64,000 nt of DNA from the NCBI GenBank assembly GCA_031553005.1, contig JAVBMA010000022.1, forward strand, positions 34,706 through 98,705. The letters are read 5' to 3'. Under the pieces are notes generated by a model. The model had not been told where the DNA came from. It worked only from the letters and a program-made list of their open reading frames with translations, and made no database searches. A program made the position numbers and the translations under genes. This document shows, in pieces, positions 53,269 through 61,799 of the stretch; the stretch's first letter is position 1; every line of letters starts with the position of its first letter. The DNA is from RGIG9379 sp031553005. Lineage in GTDB: Bacteria; Bacteroidota; Bacteroidia; Bacteroidales; Paludibacteraceae.

Positions 53269-54258
53269 ATGCCAATAACAAAACTGAAAAACAAGGTACT
53301 ACAAGGCAACGAACTGACGCAAGAAGAAGCATGCCTGCTTGCACAAGCCGGCAATAAAGATGCCCTGTATGAGGCTTCCGCCGAAATTACCCGGAAATGC
53401 GCTTCACGAAAATACAATCTATGTTCTATCCGGAATGCCCGGTCGGGAAAGTGTTCCGAAGACTGTAAATGGTGCGCCCAGTCGTCCCGGCATAATTGCC
53501 GGATTGAAACATACGGTTTGATTGACGAAGAGGATGCCTTTCTGCATTTGGAACATGCCAAGCGGAAAGGCATACATAAGTTTTCGCTGGTAACAAGCGG
53601 GAAGCGCCTGTCGGATACCGATTTTGAAAAAATACTCTCCATTTATCAAAAAATGAATAAAGCAAAGCAGGATTGCGAGTTGTGCGGCTCTTTAGGGTTG
53701 CTTTCCAAAAAGCAGTTGCAATTGCTCCGGGAGGCAGGAATGCAAAATTACCATTGCAACCTTGAAACGTCGTCCTCATACTTTCCGGTCCTCTGTACAA
53801 CCCATACTTTCGAAGAAAAAATCCTGACTTTGCAATGGGCGAAAGAGGTTGGACTGCAAATCTGTTCCGGAGGAATTATCGGTATGGGCGAAACAGTGGA
53901 ACAACGCATTGAACTGGCATTTGAACTGAAAAAACTGAATGTACACTCTATTCCGGTCAATATATTAGACCCAATCAAAGGAACAAAGCTGGAAAAAGTC
54001 CCAAGGTTGAGCGATGAAGAAATATTGACTTCAGTAGCCCTCTTCCGCTTTATCAACCCCTCTGCGTACCTCCGCCTTTCCGGAGGAAAATCGGCACTAA
54101 GTAAAGAGATGCAATTAAAGGCTTTGCAAACAGGAGTGAATGCCTCGATTACCGGAGGGCTGCTGACCACTCCCGGCTGCGCTACGACGGAGGAAGATAG
54201 GAAGATGTTTGAGAAAGTTTATGAAGGGGAAAAGGGAAAGGTGAAAGGTGAAAAGTGA
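53269..54258 (+). CDS. bioB: Biotin synthase
   Basis: A 329-residue radical SAM enzyme inserting sulfur into dethiobiotin. The [4Fe-4S] motif is SGKCSEDCKWCAQSS (C-x3-C-x2-C); CNLETSSSYF, the Arg of YLRLSGGK and the C-terminal GGLLTTPGCATTEEDRKM match the family. ATG 53269 (MPITKLKNK) is preferred; frames from 53197 or 53248 would translate the leader hairpin. The last ten codons (EGEKGKVKGEK) come from a GTGAAAGGTGAAA repeat array, so the natural C-terminus has been extended or replaced by repeat sequence. Confidence 0.95.
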   Translation: MPITKLKNKVLQGNELTQEEACLLAQAGNKDALYEASAEITRKCASRKYNLCSIRNARSGKCSEDCKWCAQSSRHNCRIETYGLIDEEDAFLHLEHAKRKGIHKFSLVTSGKRLSDTDFEKILSIYQKMNKAKQDCELCGSLGLLSKKQLQLLREAGMQNYHCNLETSSSYFPVLCTTHTFEEKILTLQWAKEVGLQICSGGIIGMGETVEQRIELAFELKKLNVHSIPVNILDPIKGTKLEKVPRLSDEEILTSVALFRFINPSAYLRLSGGKSALSKEMQLKALQTGVNASITGGLLTTPGCATTEEDRKMFEKVYEGEKGKVKGEK

Positions 54259-54513
54259 AAAGTGAAAGTTGAAAGTTGAAAGTTGAAAGGTGAAAGGGGG
54301 TATTTTCAATATGGATATTGAAAATATATTGAAAATTCAATGCATGGCAAAACCGTAGAGACGCAATGCATTGCGTCTCCTCCGTATCAATAGTGCATTG
54401 CGTCTCCCTGCAAATAGCGCATTTCATCATTTATTGATAAAGCCCAAAGGGCTGACATTATATAGCCCCGTGTGTAAACGCCGGGGGATAGATACATAAA
54501 ACGCAGGAGTTTT
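54229..54513 (+). repeat. Biotin-locus composite repeat, copy 1
   Basis: Order of parts: GGTGAAAAGTGAAAGTTGAA array (also the bioB 3' end), ATTGAAAATATATTGAAAAT block, palindrome GAGACGCAATGCATTGCGTC with a second GCATTGCGTCTC, AATAGCGCATTTCATC, then AAAGCCCAAAGGGCTGACAT and ACATAAAACGCAGGA. The same order recurs at 57786 and, reversed, at 58930 and 59863. Confidence 0.88.
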
Positions 54514-54538
54514 TTTGAATGAGGATAATGCAGGAAAT

Positions 54539-54602
54539 ATCTAACCGATTAACCAATTTATCGGTTAGTCAGTTTATCTGAATATCTGTTCATCTGAATA
54601 TC
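54539..54602 (+). repeat. ATCTGAATATCTGTTC array before bioA
   Basis: ACCGATTAACCAATTTATCGG units pass into ATCTGAAT and ATCTGTTC units, ending about 25 bases before the bioA GTG. Confidence 0.8.
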
Positions 54603-54626
54603 ATTCATTTTAAAGATATTATTTAC

Positions 54627-55895
54627 GTGGATTTAAATTTTGACAGGAGCCATTTATGGCATCCTTATACATCGATGGTTAACCCGTTGCCGGTCTATCC
54701 GGTCTCTTCGGCACAAGATGTTTTTATAACGCTTGAGAACGGTAAGGTACTTATTGACGGCATGTCTTCATGGTGGGCTGCTGTTCACGGATACAATCAT
54801 CCGCATCTGAACCGTGCCATGAAAAAACAGATGAAAAGCATGTCGCATGTCATGTTTGGCGGATTGACGCACCAACCAGCCATACAGCTCGGTAAGATGC
54901 TTTTGGAGATAGTTCCGGAAGGGCTTTCGCGTATTTTCTACGCCGATACGGGTTCCGTTTCGGTAGAGATAGCAATGAAAATGGCGATACAGTACTGGTA
55001 TGCCAAAGGAAAGACGCAGAAGACCAATTTTATCACGATTCGCAATGGTTACCACGGAGATACCTGGAATGCGATGTCCGTGTGCGATTCGGAGACGGGC
55101 ATGCACCATCTGTTCGGAAGCGATTTGCCGAACAGGCATTTTGTCGATTCCCCGCCTGCCGGTTTTTTTGACGAATGGGATGATAGCGCGGGCGAAGAGA
55201 TGCAGAAGGCAATTGCCAATTTCTCCGCTGATACGGCTGCGGTTATTCTCGAACCTGTTGTTCAGGGAGCCGGAGGGATGCGCTTTTACCATCCCCGCTT
55301 TCTTACGCTTGTCCGCAAATGGTGCGATGAACATGGTGTGTTGCTGATTCTCGATGAAATTGCAACCGGATTTGGGCGGACAGGAAAACTCTTTGCCTGT
55401 GAACATGCCGGAGTTACACCGGATATTATGTGCATCGGCAAAGCCTTGACCGGAGGGTATTTGACTTTTGCCGCCACCCTTACGACGGACAATGTGGCAA
55501 TGACTATTTCCGGAAGATTTCCGGGAACATTCATGCACGGCCCTACATTCATGGGCAATCCGATGGGGTGCGCTTTGGGCATTGCTTCGCTGGAATTGCT
55601 GAAACAGGGCTGGGAGAAGAAAGTGCGGTTTATTGAAATTGTATTGAAAAGCGAACTTAAGGCGGCACTCGATTTTCCGGGAGTAGCAGATGTGCGCGTA
55701 TTGGGAGCCATCGGAGTGATAGAGATGAAACAACCTGTCGATATGGCAAAGATACAACAAATGTTTGTCGACCGGGGCGTCTGGATTCGTCCGTTCGGAA
55801 AGTTGGTATACATTATGCCGCCCTATATCATAAAAGCAAACGAGCTTATCGCATTGGCAAAAACAATGGTCGAGGTTGTCGGAATGCAACGGTAA
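54627..55895 (+). CDS. bioA: Adenosylmethionine-8-amino-7-oxononanoate aminotransferase
   Basis: A 422-residue PLP enzyme making 7,8-diaminopelargonate. It starts at GTG 54627: the encoded DRSHLWHPYTSM is the conserved BioA N-terminus and no ATG lies upstream in frame. FYADTGSVSVEIAMKMA, ILDEIATGFGRTGKLFACEH and the PLP-lysine in CIGKALTGGYLTFAAT are all present. Second gene of the biotin locus. Confidence 0.95.
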   Translation: MDLNFDRSHLWHPYTSMVNPLPVYPVSSAQDVFITLENGKVLIDGMSSWWAAVHGYNHPHLNRAMKKQMKSMSHVMFGGLTHQPAIQLGKMLLEIVPEGLSRIFYADTGSVSVEIAMKMAIQYWYAKGKTQKTNFITIRNGYHGDTWNAMSVCDSETGMHHLFGSDLPNRHFVDSPPAGFFDEWDDSAGEEMQKAIANFSADTAAVILEPVVQGAGGMRFYHPRFLTLVRKWCDEHGVLLILDEIATGFGRTGKLFACEHAGVTPDIMCIGKALTGGYLTFAATLTTDNVAMTISGRFPGTFMHGPTFMGNPMGCALGIASLELLKQGWEKKVRFIEIVLKSELKAALDFPGVADVRVLGAIGVIEMKQPVDMAKIQQMFVDRGVWIRPFGKLVYIMPPYIIKANELIALAKTMVEVVGMQR

Positions 55896-55989
55896 TCCCG
55901 TATTATATATTCCGCATCCACCGTAGAGACGTGGCATGCCGCGTCTCGTACAACCCCAATTTATTACAACCCGATAAATTTGAAACCAC

Positions 55990-57162
55990 ATGTTCCAAAA
56001 TCATTTAGAAAAAATAAAACAAAAAGGAATTTTCCGTGAATTACCCGAAATCATTCATCAGGAAAAATATATCCTGCAAGGAGAAAGGAAAATGCTGAAT
56101 ATCTCTTCGAATGATTACCTCGGACTTGCGGGACAATCTTCTTTGTACGAAGAATTTACAGCGTATTACCATCCCGGGAAAAATATATTCTCGGCTTCTT
56201 CATCCCGCTTGCTAACCGGAAATTATGCCGTTTATAACGAATTGGAATCTTTTTTAGCAACGTTTTATGAACGTGAAGCCGCTTTGCTTTTCAATAGCGG
56301 TTATCATGCCAATGTAGGAATCCTTCCGGCACTGGCATCCGCATCATCTCTTATTCTTGCCGATAAACTGGTGCATGCCAGCATTATAGATGGCATTTCT
56401 CTCAGCCGTGCCCGGACAATCCGCTACAAGCATAATGATTACGAGCAGTTGGAGCGGCTACTACGGGAGAATGCCCCGAAGCATGAATATGTTTTTGTTG
56501 TGACGGAAAGTATTTTCAGCATGGACGGCGATGTCTGCGACCTGCAACGATTGGTTTCACTAAAGAAACGATACCCGAACCTGCTCCTTTATGTGGATGA
56601 GGCTCATGCGGTTGGAGTGCGGGGAACTACCGGGAGAGGGGTTTGTGAAGAGCAACAGGTTTTGCCGGAAGTAGATATTATTGTCGGTACTTTTGGGAAA
56701 GCATTAGCTTCTGTAGGCGCTTTTGCGATTGTTAATGACCAACTGAAAAAGATGATGGTAAACAGTGTCCGTTCTTTTATCTTTACCACGGCGTTGCCTC
56801 CCGTAAATATCTGTTGGAGCAAATTTATAATGGAAAAGCTTCCATTTATGACAAAGGAGCGGGAGCATCTTCAGGTTCTTCAACAATGTATTCAGGAATA
56901 TTTCCCCCAAAAAAATATTTCTTCACATATATTCCCTTTGCTGATTGGGAACAGCGAAAAGAGCATTGTTGTTTCGGAAAGGTTGAAAGAGTTGGGCTAT
57001 TATGCCCTTCCGGTCAGGCCGCCGACAGTACCCGACGGGACTGCCCGTATCCGCATATCCCTGACTGCCGAGTTAACGGCACAGGATGTAAAATCATTTG
57101 TAACGGCGTGGCACACCGCGTCTGATACCGCATCGCCACAAATCAATACCGGCAATAAATGA
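55990..57162 (+). CDS. bioF: 8-amino-7-oxononanoate synthase
   Basis: A 390-residue PLP enzyme of the alpha-oxoamine synthase family joining pimeloyl-ACP (or CoA) with alanine. Motifs: SSNDYLGLAG near residue 38, SRLLTGNYAVYNELE, FNSGYHANVG, DEAHAVGVRGTTGRG and PLP-lysine GTFGKALASVGAF. Overlaps bioG by ATGA. Upstream, 55923-55951 is a GTAGAGACG-type palindrome. Confidence 0.95.
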   Translation: MFQNHLEKIKQKGIFRELPEIIHQEKYILQGERKMLNISSNDYLGLAGQSSLYEEFTAYYHPGKNIFSASSSRLLTGNYAVYNELESFLATFYEREAALLFNSGYHANVGILPALASASSLILADKLVHASIIDGISLSRARTIRYKHNDYEQLERLLRENAPKHEYVFVVTESIFSMDGDVCDLQRLVSLKKRYPNLLLYVDEAHAVGVRGTTGRGVCEEQQVLPEVDIIVGTFGKALASVGAFAIVNDQLKKMMVNSVRSFIFTTALPPVNICWSKFIMEKLPFMTKEREHLQVLQQCIQEYFPQKNISSHIFPLLIGNSEKSIVVSERLKELGYYALPVRPPTVPDGTARIRISLTAELTAQDVKSFVTAWHTASDTASPQINTGNK

Positions 57163-57806
57163 AATGTCATTTTATTAAACAGGGAATTTCCGACCGCTTG
57201 ATGTTGATTTTTAGCGGTTGGGCGTCCGACGAAAGGCTTTTCCCAATCTCTTCGGACACGGAAAAGGATATTTGTGTCTGTTCTGATTACCGGACATTGG
57301 AATGGGATATGGAAATATTCCGCCCATACAAGGAGATAGAGGTGATGGCATGGTCTATGGGGGTATTTGTTGCAAACAAACTGCTGCTTGGACGGAGGTT
57401 GCCCGTTGTGCGTGCAGTTGCCATAAACGGAACCCTTTATCCGTGTCATGACGAGAAAGGAATCCCTGTTGCAATTTATACCGGGACGGAGAAAAATTTA
57501 ACTGAAGGGAATCTTTTGAAGTTTTACCGGAGAATGTGTAACCGCGCAAATGATTTTGAAAATTTTCTAAAATTCAATTTTGCTTTTTCAATACCGGAAT
57601 TGCAGGATGCATTACAAAATATCCGTATGACGCAGGAGAGGGAACCATTTCTTTCAGATAAGAATATTTTCACGGAAGTGGTTATCGGCTTGTCCGACCG
57701 GATTTTTCCTCCCGAAAACCAAAAACGCGCATGGGCGAATTTTCCGGATATCAGGCTGGAAGAGATTGGGCACTATGATGGGGAAGAGGTGAAAGTTGAA
57801 AAGTGA
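57159..57806 (+). CDS. bioG: Pimeloyl-ACP methyl ester esterase BioG (DUF452)
   Basis: A 215-residue alpha/beta hydrolase that frees pimeloyl-ACP from its methyl ester, ending the BioC-started route. LMLIFSGWASDERLF, the nucleophile elbow MAWSMGVFVAN (Ser) and the C-terminal Asp/His region (LSDRIFPPENQK, EEIGHYDGEE) fit BioG. ATGA overlap with bioF. The final residues EVKVEK are encoded by GAGGTGAAAGTTGAAAAGTG, the start of a repeat array. Confidence 0.9.
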   Translation: MKCHFIKQGISDRLMLIFSGWASDERLFPISSDTEKDICVCSDYRTLEWDMEIFRPYKEIEVMAWSMGVFVANKLLLGRRLPVVRAVAINGTLYPCHDEKGIPVAIYTGTEKNLTEGNLLKFYRRMCNRANDFENFLKFNFAFSIPELQDALQNIRMTQEREPFLSDKNIFTEVVIGLSDRIFPPENQKRAWANFPDIRLEEIGHYDGEEVKVEK

Positions 57807-58017
57807 AAGGGTTTTTTCAATATGAATATTGAAAATATATTGAAAATTCAATGCGTAGCAAAACCGTAGAGACGCAATGCATTGCGTCTTCCTACCAATA
57901 GCGCATTGCGTTTCCCCCCAATAGCGCATTTCATCATTTATTTAAAAAGCCCGAAGGGCTGACATTATATAACCACGTGTGTAAACGCGGGGGGATAGAT
58001 ACATAAAACGCAGGATT
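57786..58017 (+). repeat. Biotin-locus composite repeat, copy 2
   Basis: The same series of parts as copy 1 in the same orientation, beginning within the bioG 3' end and reaching ATACATAAAACGCAGGA at 58000-58016. Confidence 0.88.
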
Positions 58018-58048
58018 TGATTTTTTGAATGCAGATGACTCATAAAAT

Positions 58049-58140
58049 GTCTAATCGTCCAATTGGTAAAATCGATTAATCAATTAATCTGTTCATCTGA
58101 ATATCTGTTCATCTGAATATCTATCCATCCGAACATCTAT
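58049..58140 (+). repeat. ATCTGTTCATCTGAAT array before bioC
   Basis: AATCGTCCAATTGGTAAAATC units, then ATCTGTTC/ATCTGAAT four times and ATCTATCC, ATCCGAAC; ends 10 bases before ATG 58151. Confidence 0.88.
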
Positions 58141-58150
58141 TTTATAATTT

Positions 58151-58924
58151 ATGTTGAAAAAGAAAGAGTTGTTAGTTGACCGTTTTTCGAAGGCGCAGGC
58201 TACTTATGACGATAATGCGTTGGCGCAGAAGATGATTGCATGCCGTTTGTGTGATTTGGTATCAGGTGCGGCTCCGGAGGATTGTACATGGAAATCCATG
58301 TTTGAGGTCGGTTGCGGGACAGGATTGCTGACCCGCATTATATTGTCCCGTTTTGCTTTTGAAACGGTGCATATTAATGATATATCGGATGCTTTTGTTC
58401 CTCTTTTTTCCGATTTAAATAAGAGATATAATTACGGTTTCTATGTGGAAGATGCCGAAGAGATTGTGTTGAACCGGAAATATGATTTAATCATATCGTC
58501 TTCCGTATTTCAGTGGTTCAATGATGTCCCTTCTTTTTTAGAAAAGACAGGGCGGCATCTATATCCCGGCGGAATATTTGCCTTCAGCACTTTCGGACAG
58601 GAAAACATGAGGGAGATAAAAACGCTTACAGGAACAGGCCTTGACTATTTTTCCACAGAGAAATGGCGGGAGTTGCTTTCTGTTCATTTCGAAATAGTTC
58701 ATGTTGAAGAGGAAACGATAGAACTGCAATTAAATTCGCCAAAGGATGTTTTGACCCACCTGAAGCAAACCGGAGTAAATGCCCTTAAAAATCAATCGGG
58801 AGTATGGACTCCCAGTAAAATAAGGCAGTTCGAAAATACATACCGCAATCTGTTTTCCAACGGCGAAAAGGTAAAACTAACCTACCATCCGCTCTATTTT
58901 ATAACAAAATTGAAAACTCAATGA
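58151..58924 (+). CDS. bioC: Malonyl-ACP O-methyltransferase
   Basis: A 257-residue SAM methyltransferase that disguises malonyl-ACP as a fatty acid primer. Motif I is MFEVGCGTGLLTRII; the N-terminal VDRFSKAQATYDDNALAQK and IISSSVFQWFNDV are BioC-like. It is flanked by inverted copies of the composite repeat (57786 and 58930). Confidence 0.93.
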   Translation: MLKKKELLVDRFSKAQATYDDNALAQKMIACRLCDLVSGAAPEDCTWKSMFEVGCGTGLLTRIILSRFAFETVHINDISDAFVPLFSDLNKRYNYGFYVEDAEEIVLNRKYDLIISSSVFQWFNDVPSFLEKTGRHLYPGGIFAFSTFGQENMREIKTLTGTGLDYFSTEKWRELLSVHFEIVHVEEETIELQLNSPKDVLTHLKQTGVNALKNQSGVWTPSKIRQFENTYRNLFSNGEKVKLTYHPLYFITKLKTQ

Positions 58925-58929
58925 CCGCA

Positions 58930-59165
58930 TGAATTAATAAATGATGAAATACGCTTAAATAACGTAATGCGCTATTAGTAGGAAGACGCAATGCACTATT
59001 GATACGGAGGAGACGCAATGCATTGCGTCTCTACGGTTTTGCCACGCATTGAACTTTCAATGTATTTTCAATATCCATATTGAAAATACCCCCTTTCACC
59101 TCTCACTTTTCACCTCTCACTTTTCACCTTTCACCTTTCACCTTTCACCTTTCACTTTTCAACTA
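58930..59165 (-). repeat. Biotin-locus composite repeat, copy 3 (inverted), with CTTTCACCTTTCACC array before bioD
   Basis: Reverse complement order of copy 1: AATAAATGATGAAATACGC, GGAGACGCAATGCATTGCGT, AATATCCATATTGAAAATAC, then about ten units of CTTTCACC/CTCTCACTTTTC type (59092-59163) ending 7 bases before ATG 59173. Confidence 0.9.
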
Positions 59166-59172
59166 AAAAAAC

Positions 59173-59862
59173 ATGGTTTTATTTATTTCCGGAATCGACA
59201 CAAATATAGGTAAAAGCGTAGCTACCGCTTATCTTTATAAGAAAATGCTTGCAGATGGTCTTCATGTTATCACACAGAAATTGATACAAACAGGTTGCAC
59301 GGATGTTTCCGAAGATATCGAAACCCACCGCCGGATTGCAGGAATCCCTTTTACGGAAGAGGATAAAGCAGGTCTGACATGCCCGTATATTTTTACTCAT
59401 CCGTGTTCACCCCACCTTGCGGCAGAGATAGACGGAAGAACGATTGATTTTTCATACCTGGCGGCTTGTACCCGGCAACTCGAAACACTCTATGATATTG
59501 TTCTGCTGGAAGGAGCCGGAGGCTTGATGGTTCCGCTTTCCGGAGATATACTTACAATCGATTATGTTGCCCGGCAAAATTATCCCGTTATTCTGGTAAC
59601 TTCCGGAAAACTGGGAAGTTTAAATCACACCCTCTTGAGTTTGGAAGCCTTAAAAACCAGAGGTATGGAATTGCATTCAATCATTTACAACCAATATCCA
59701 TCTTCCGACAAACTAATCGAAGCCGATTCCCTGTGTTTTATCCAAGACTATTGCAAACACCATTTCCCAAACGCCAAAATAAACCTCTTACCCGAATGTG
59801 ATGATGGATGGTCAGATGATGGATGTTTAGATATTCAGATGAACAGATTAATCGGTAAATAA
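59173..59862 (+). CDS. bioD: Dethiobiotin synthetase
   Basis: A 229-residue ATP-dependent enzyme closing the ureido ring. The P-loop is FISGIDTNIGKSVATAYL, with VLLEGAGGLMVPLSGD (the E-G-A-G-G motif) at about residue 113. The last codons, from about 59800, read ATGATGGATGGTCAGATGAT and ATTCAGATGAACAGATTAAT, i.e. repeat sequence of the ATCTG family encoding DDGWSDDGCLDIQMNRLIGK. Confidence 0.94.
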   Translation: MVLFISGIDTNIGKSVATAYLYKKMLADGLHVITQKLIQTGCTDVSEDIETHRRIAGIPFTEEDKAGLTCPYIFTHPCSPHLAAEIDGRTIDFSYLAACTRQLETLYDIVLLEGAGGLMVPLSGDILTIDYVARQNYPVILVTSGKLGSLNHTLLSLEALKTRGMELHSIIYNQYPSSDKLIEADSLCFIQDYCKHHFPNAKINLLPECDDGWSDDGCLDIQMNRLIGK

Positions 59863-60070
59863 ATGACGAAATGCGCTATTTGCAGGGAGACGCAATACAC
59901 TATTGATACGGAGAAGACGCAATGCATTGCGTCTCTACGGTTTTGCTACGCATTGAATTTTCAATATATTTTCAATATTTATATTGAAAATACCCCCTTT
60001 CACCTCTCACCTCTCATCTTTCACCTTTCACCTTTCACCTTTCACTTTTCACTTTTCACTTTTCACCTCC
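59863..60070 (-). repeat. Biotin-locus composite repeat, copy 4 (inverted), overlapping the pepT 3' end
   Basis: It follows the bioD stop directly with the same parts as copy 3; its CTTTCACC array (59997-60067) reads, on the minus strand, as the last codons and stop of pepT. Confidence 0.9.
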
Positions 60071-61287
60071 CCAACTATTCCCAAAATAACCTCCACCGCC
60101 GCTTCCATCGAAGGGACGGGAATAAACTCAAACCGCCCGTGAAAATTATGCCCTCCGGCAAAAATATTCGGACAAGGCAATCCTTCGAAAGAGAGCCGAG
60201 CTCCGTCGGTTCCACCCCGGATAGGCTGTATTTTGGGAACTATACCGCAGTTTAGCATTGCTTTACGGGCAATATCCACAATATGTTTTACAGGTTCTAT
60301 CTTCTCCTGCATGTTGTAGTATTGGTCTTTTATTACCAGATGAACGGCATTTTCTCCATATTTTTTTTGCATGGAAGAGCATATCTCTCGCATTTTTTCT
60401 TTTCGCAATTCAAAAAGGGAACGGTCATGGTCGCGGATGATATAGTTTAAGAAGCTTTCCTCAACTGTCCCGCCCATTTTTGTCAGGTGATAAAAACCCT
60501 CATACCCATCGGTGAGTTCCGGCACTTCGCCGGGTGGGAGCGAGGCTGCAAATTCGCGTGCCAATGTAGCTGCGTTAACCATTTTTCCTTTTGCATTTCC
60601 GGGATGCACATTCCTTCCTGTAAAAGATACCGTTGCACTTGCCGCATTGAAGTTCTCATATTCCAACTCTCCGATTTCTCCGCCGTCTACCGTATAAGCC
60701 CAATCGGCTCCGAATTTCTTTACATCAAACCGGTCAGCACCCCGTCCTATCTCTTCATCAGGCGTGAAGCCAATGCGTATTGTGCCATGTGGTATTTCAG
60801 GATGCGAAACCAGATACTCCATAGCCGTAATAATCTCGGCAACTCCCGCTTTATCATCCGACCCCAGCAAAGATGTCCCATCGGTTACAATCAACTCTTG
60901 GCCGATATATTGCTTTATCTCAGGAAAAAGCTGTGCCGGCAGGATAATCTGCTGATTTTCATTTAATACAATATCTGTTCCATCGTAAAAGACAGATTTT
61001 GGGGATACTTTTCCCGAGGCGTCCGGACTTGTATCCAGATGGGCAATAAAGCCGACCACAGGCAAACTTTCAGTAGTGTTGGAAGGCAAAGTAGCCATAA
61101 CATAACCGTTGGCATCGACTTCGGCATCGCTCAAACCTATCCCGTGCAGTTCTTTTACTATCTCTTTTGCAAGTAGATATTGACCTTCGGACGAAGGACT
61201 TTCCGTATTATTCTCATCCGATTGGGTGTTGAATGATACATATCTCAGAAACCGTTCTTTTAACGAAGGGAATTTTTTCACATCCAT
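60049..61287 (-). CDS. pepT: Peptidase T (tripeptide aminopeptidase)
   Basis: A 412-residue M20 dizinc peptidase. Zinc and catalytic motifs: GFIAHLDTSPD (His, Asp), LGSDDKAGVAEI (bridging Asp), FTPDEEIGRGADRFD (Glu base and ligand), AYTVDGGEIGELEYENFNAA and FAGGHNFHGRFEF (His). It removes N-terminal residues from tripeptides in the cytoplasm. The C-terminal GEVKSEK is encoded by the GTGAAAAGTGAAAAG array. Confidence 0.95.
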   Translation of the reverse strand: MDVKKFPSLKERFLRYVSFNTQSDENNTESPSSEGQYLLAKEIVKELHGIGLSDAEVDANGYVMATLPSNTTESLPVVGFIAHLDTSPDASGKVSPKSVFYDGTDIVLNENQQIILPAQLFPEIKQYIGQELIVTDGTSLLGSDDKAGVAEIITAMEYLVSHPEIPHGTIRIGFTPDEEIGRGADRFDVKKFGADWAYTVDGGEIGELEYENFNAASATVSFTGRNVHPGNAKGKMVNAATLAREFAASLPPGEVPELTDGYEGFYHLTKMGGTVEESFLNYIIRDHDRSLFELRKEKMREICSSMQKKYGENAVHLVIKDQYYNMQEKIEPVKHIVDIARKAMLNCGIVPKIQPIRGGTDGARLSFEGLPCPNIFAGGHNFHGRFEFIPVPSMEAAVEVILGIVGEVKSEK

Positions 61288-61343
61288 TATCTTGTTGTTT
61301 TTTTAGTCTGTAAATGAAGAGCCTTTTTTATCAGATGGCATGG

Positions 61344-61351
61344 CAAAAATA
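61344..61351 (-). promoter_or_regulatory. Possible pepT promoter -7 element
   Basis: TATTTTTG on the minus strand, a TAnnTTTG match 57 bases upstream of pepT. Confidence 0.45.
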
Positions 61352-61447
61352 GGAAGAAGTAAGCGAGTGGACAAATATCTGTTAAACATACATTGGGGCG
61401 GACAAATTTTTCTGGCTCTTTAAGCTTACTACCCTTTCGTTTTCAAT

Positions 61448-61455
61448 TATCTTTG
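61448..61455 (+). promoter_or_regulatory. Orphan TATCTTTG promoter-like element
   Basis: A full TAnnTTTG match with no reading frame in the next 600 bases; the following sequence contains the hairpin CCTCCGCCTTGGAGG. It could start a non-coding transcript. Confidence 0.35.
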
Positions 61456-61799
61456 TGTCTAAAAATAACGTGAGTTCGGGATAAGACAGCTTTGCCAAAA
61501 GAGCAGATGCACCCTCCGCCTTGGAGGCGCAGCGTTAAAAAATTGTAGCGAAGCGGAAATCATGAATACCTTAATTTAAAAGATATTATATGAATAAATC
61601 TTTGTAATGGAGCGTTAAAAAACGTTTTGTTTTCTGTTTGACGACCGATATAAGGAGGGAGGAGTTTAAAACGTTTTAGCGTAATGCAGAAGATTTTTAG
61701 CGGAGAATCCACAGCGGCGGCTTTTTTTGCTTACTTTTTTTAGCTGTAGAAAAAAAGTAAGAGCCTGTCCGGCTTGAGGACATTATGTTATTTTTATAT

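Noticed and set aside
54768..55991. 407-residue minus-strand frame opposite bioA
   Set aside because: Shadow of bioA: no recognisable domain, Cys/His-rich composition typical of antisense frames.
59863..60255. 130-residue plus-strand frame after bioD
   Set aside because: It lies in the composite repeat and then antisense to pepT; the peptide is just translated repeats (HLSPFTFHFSLFTFHL).
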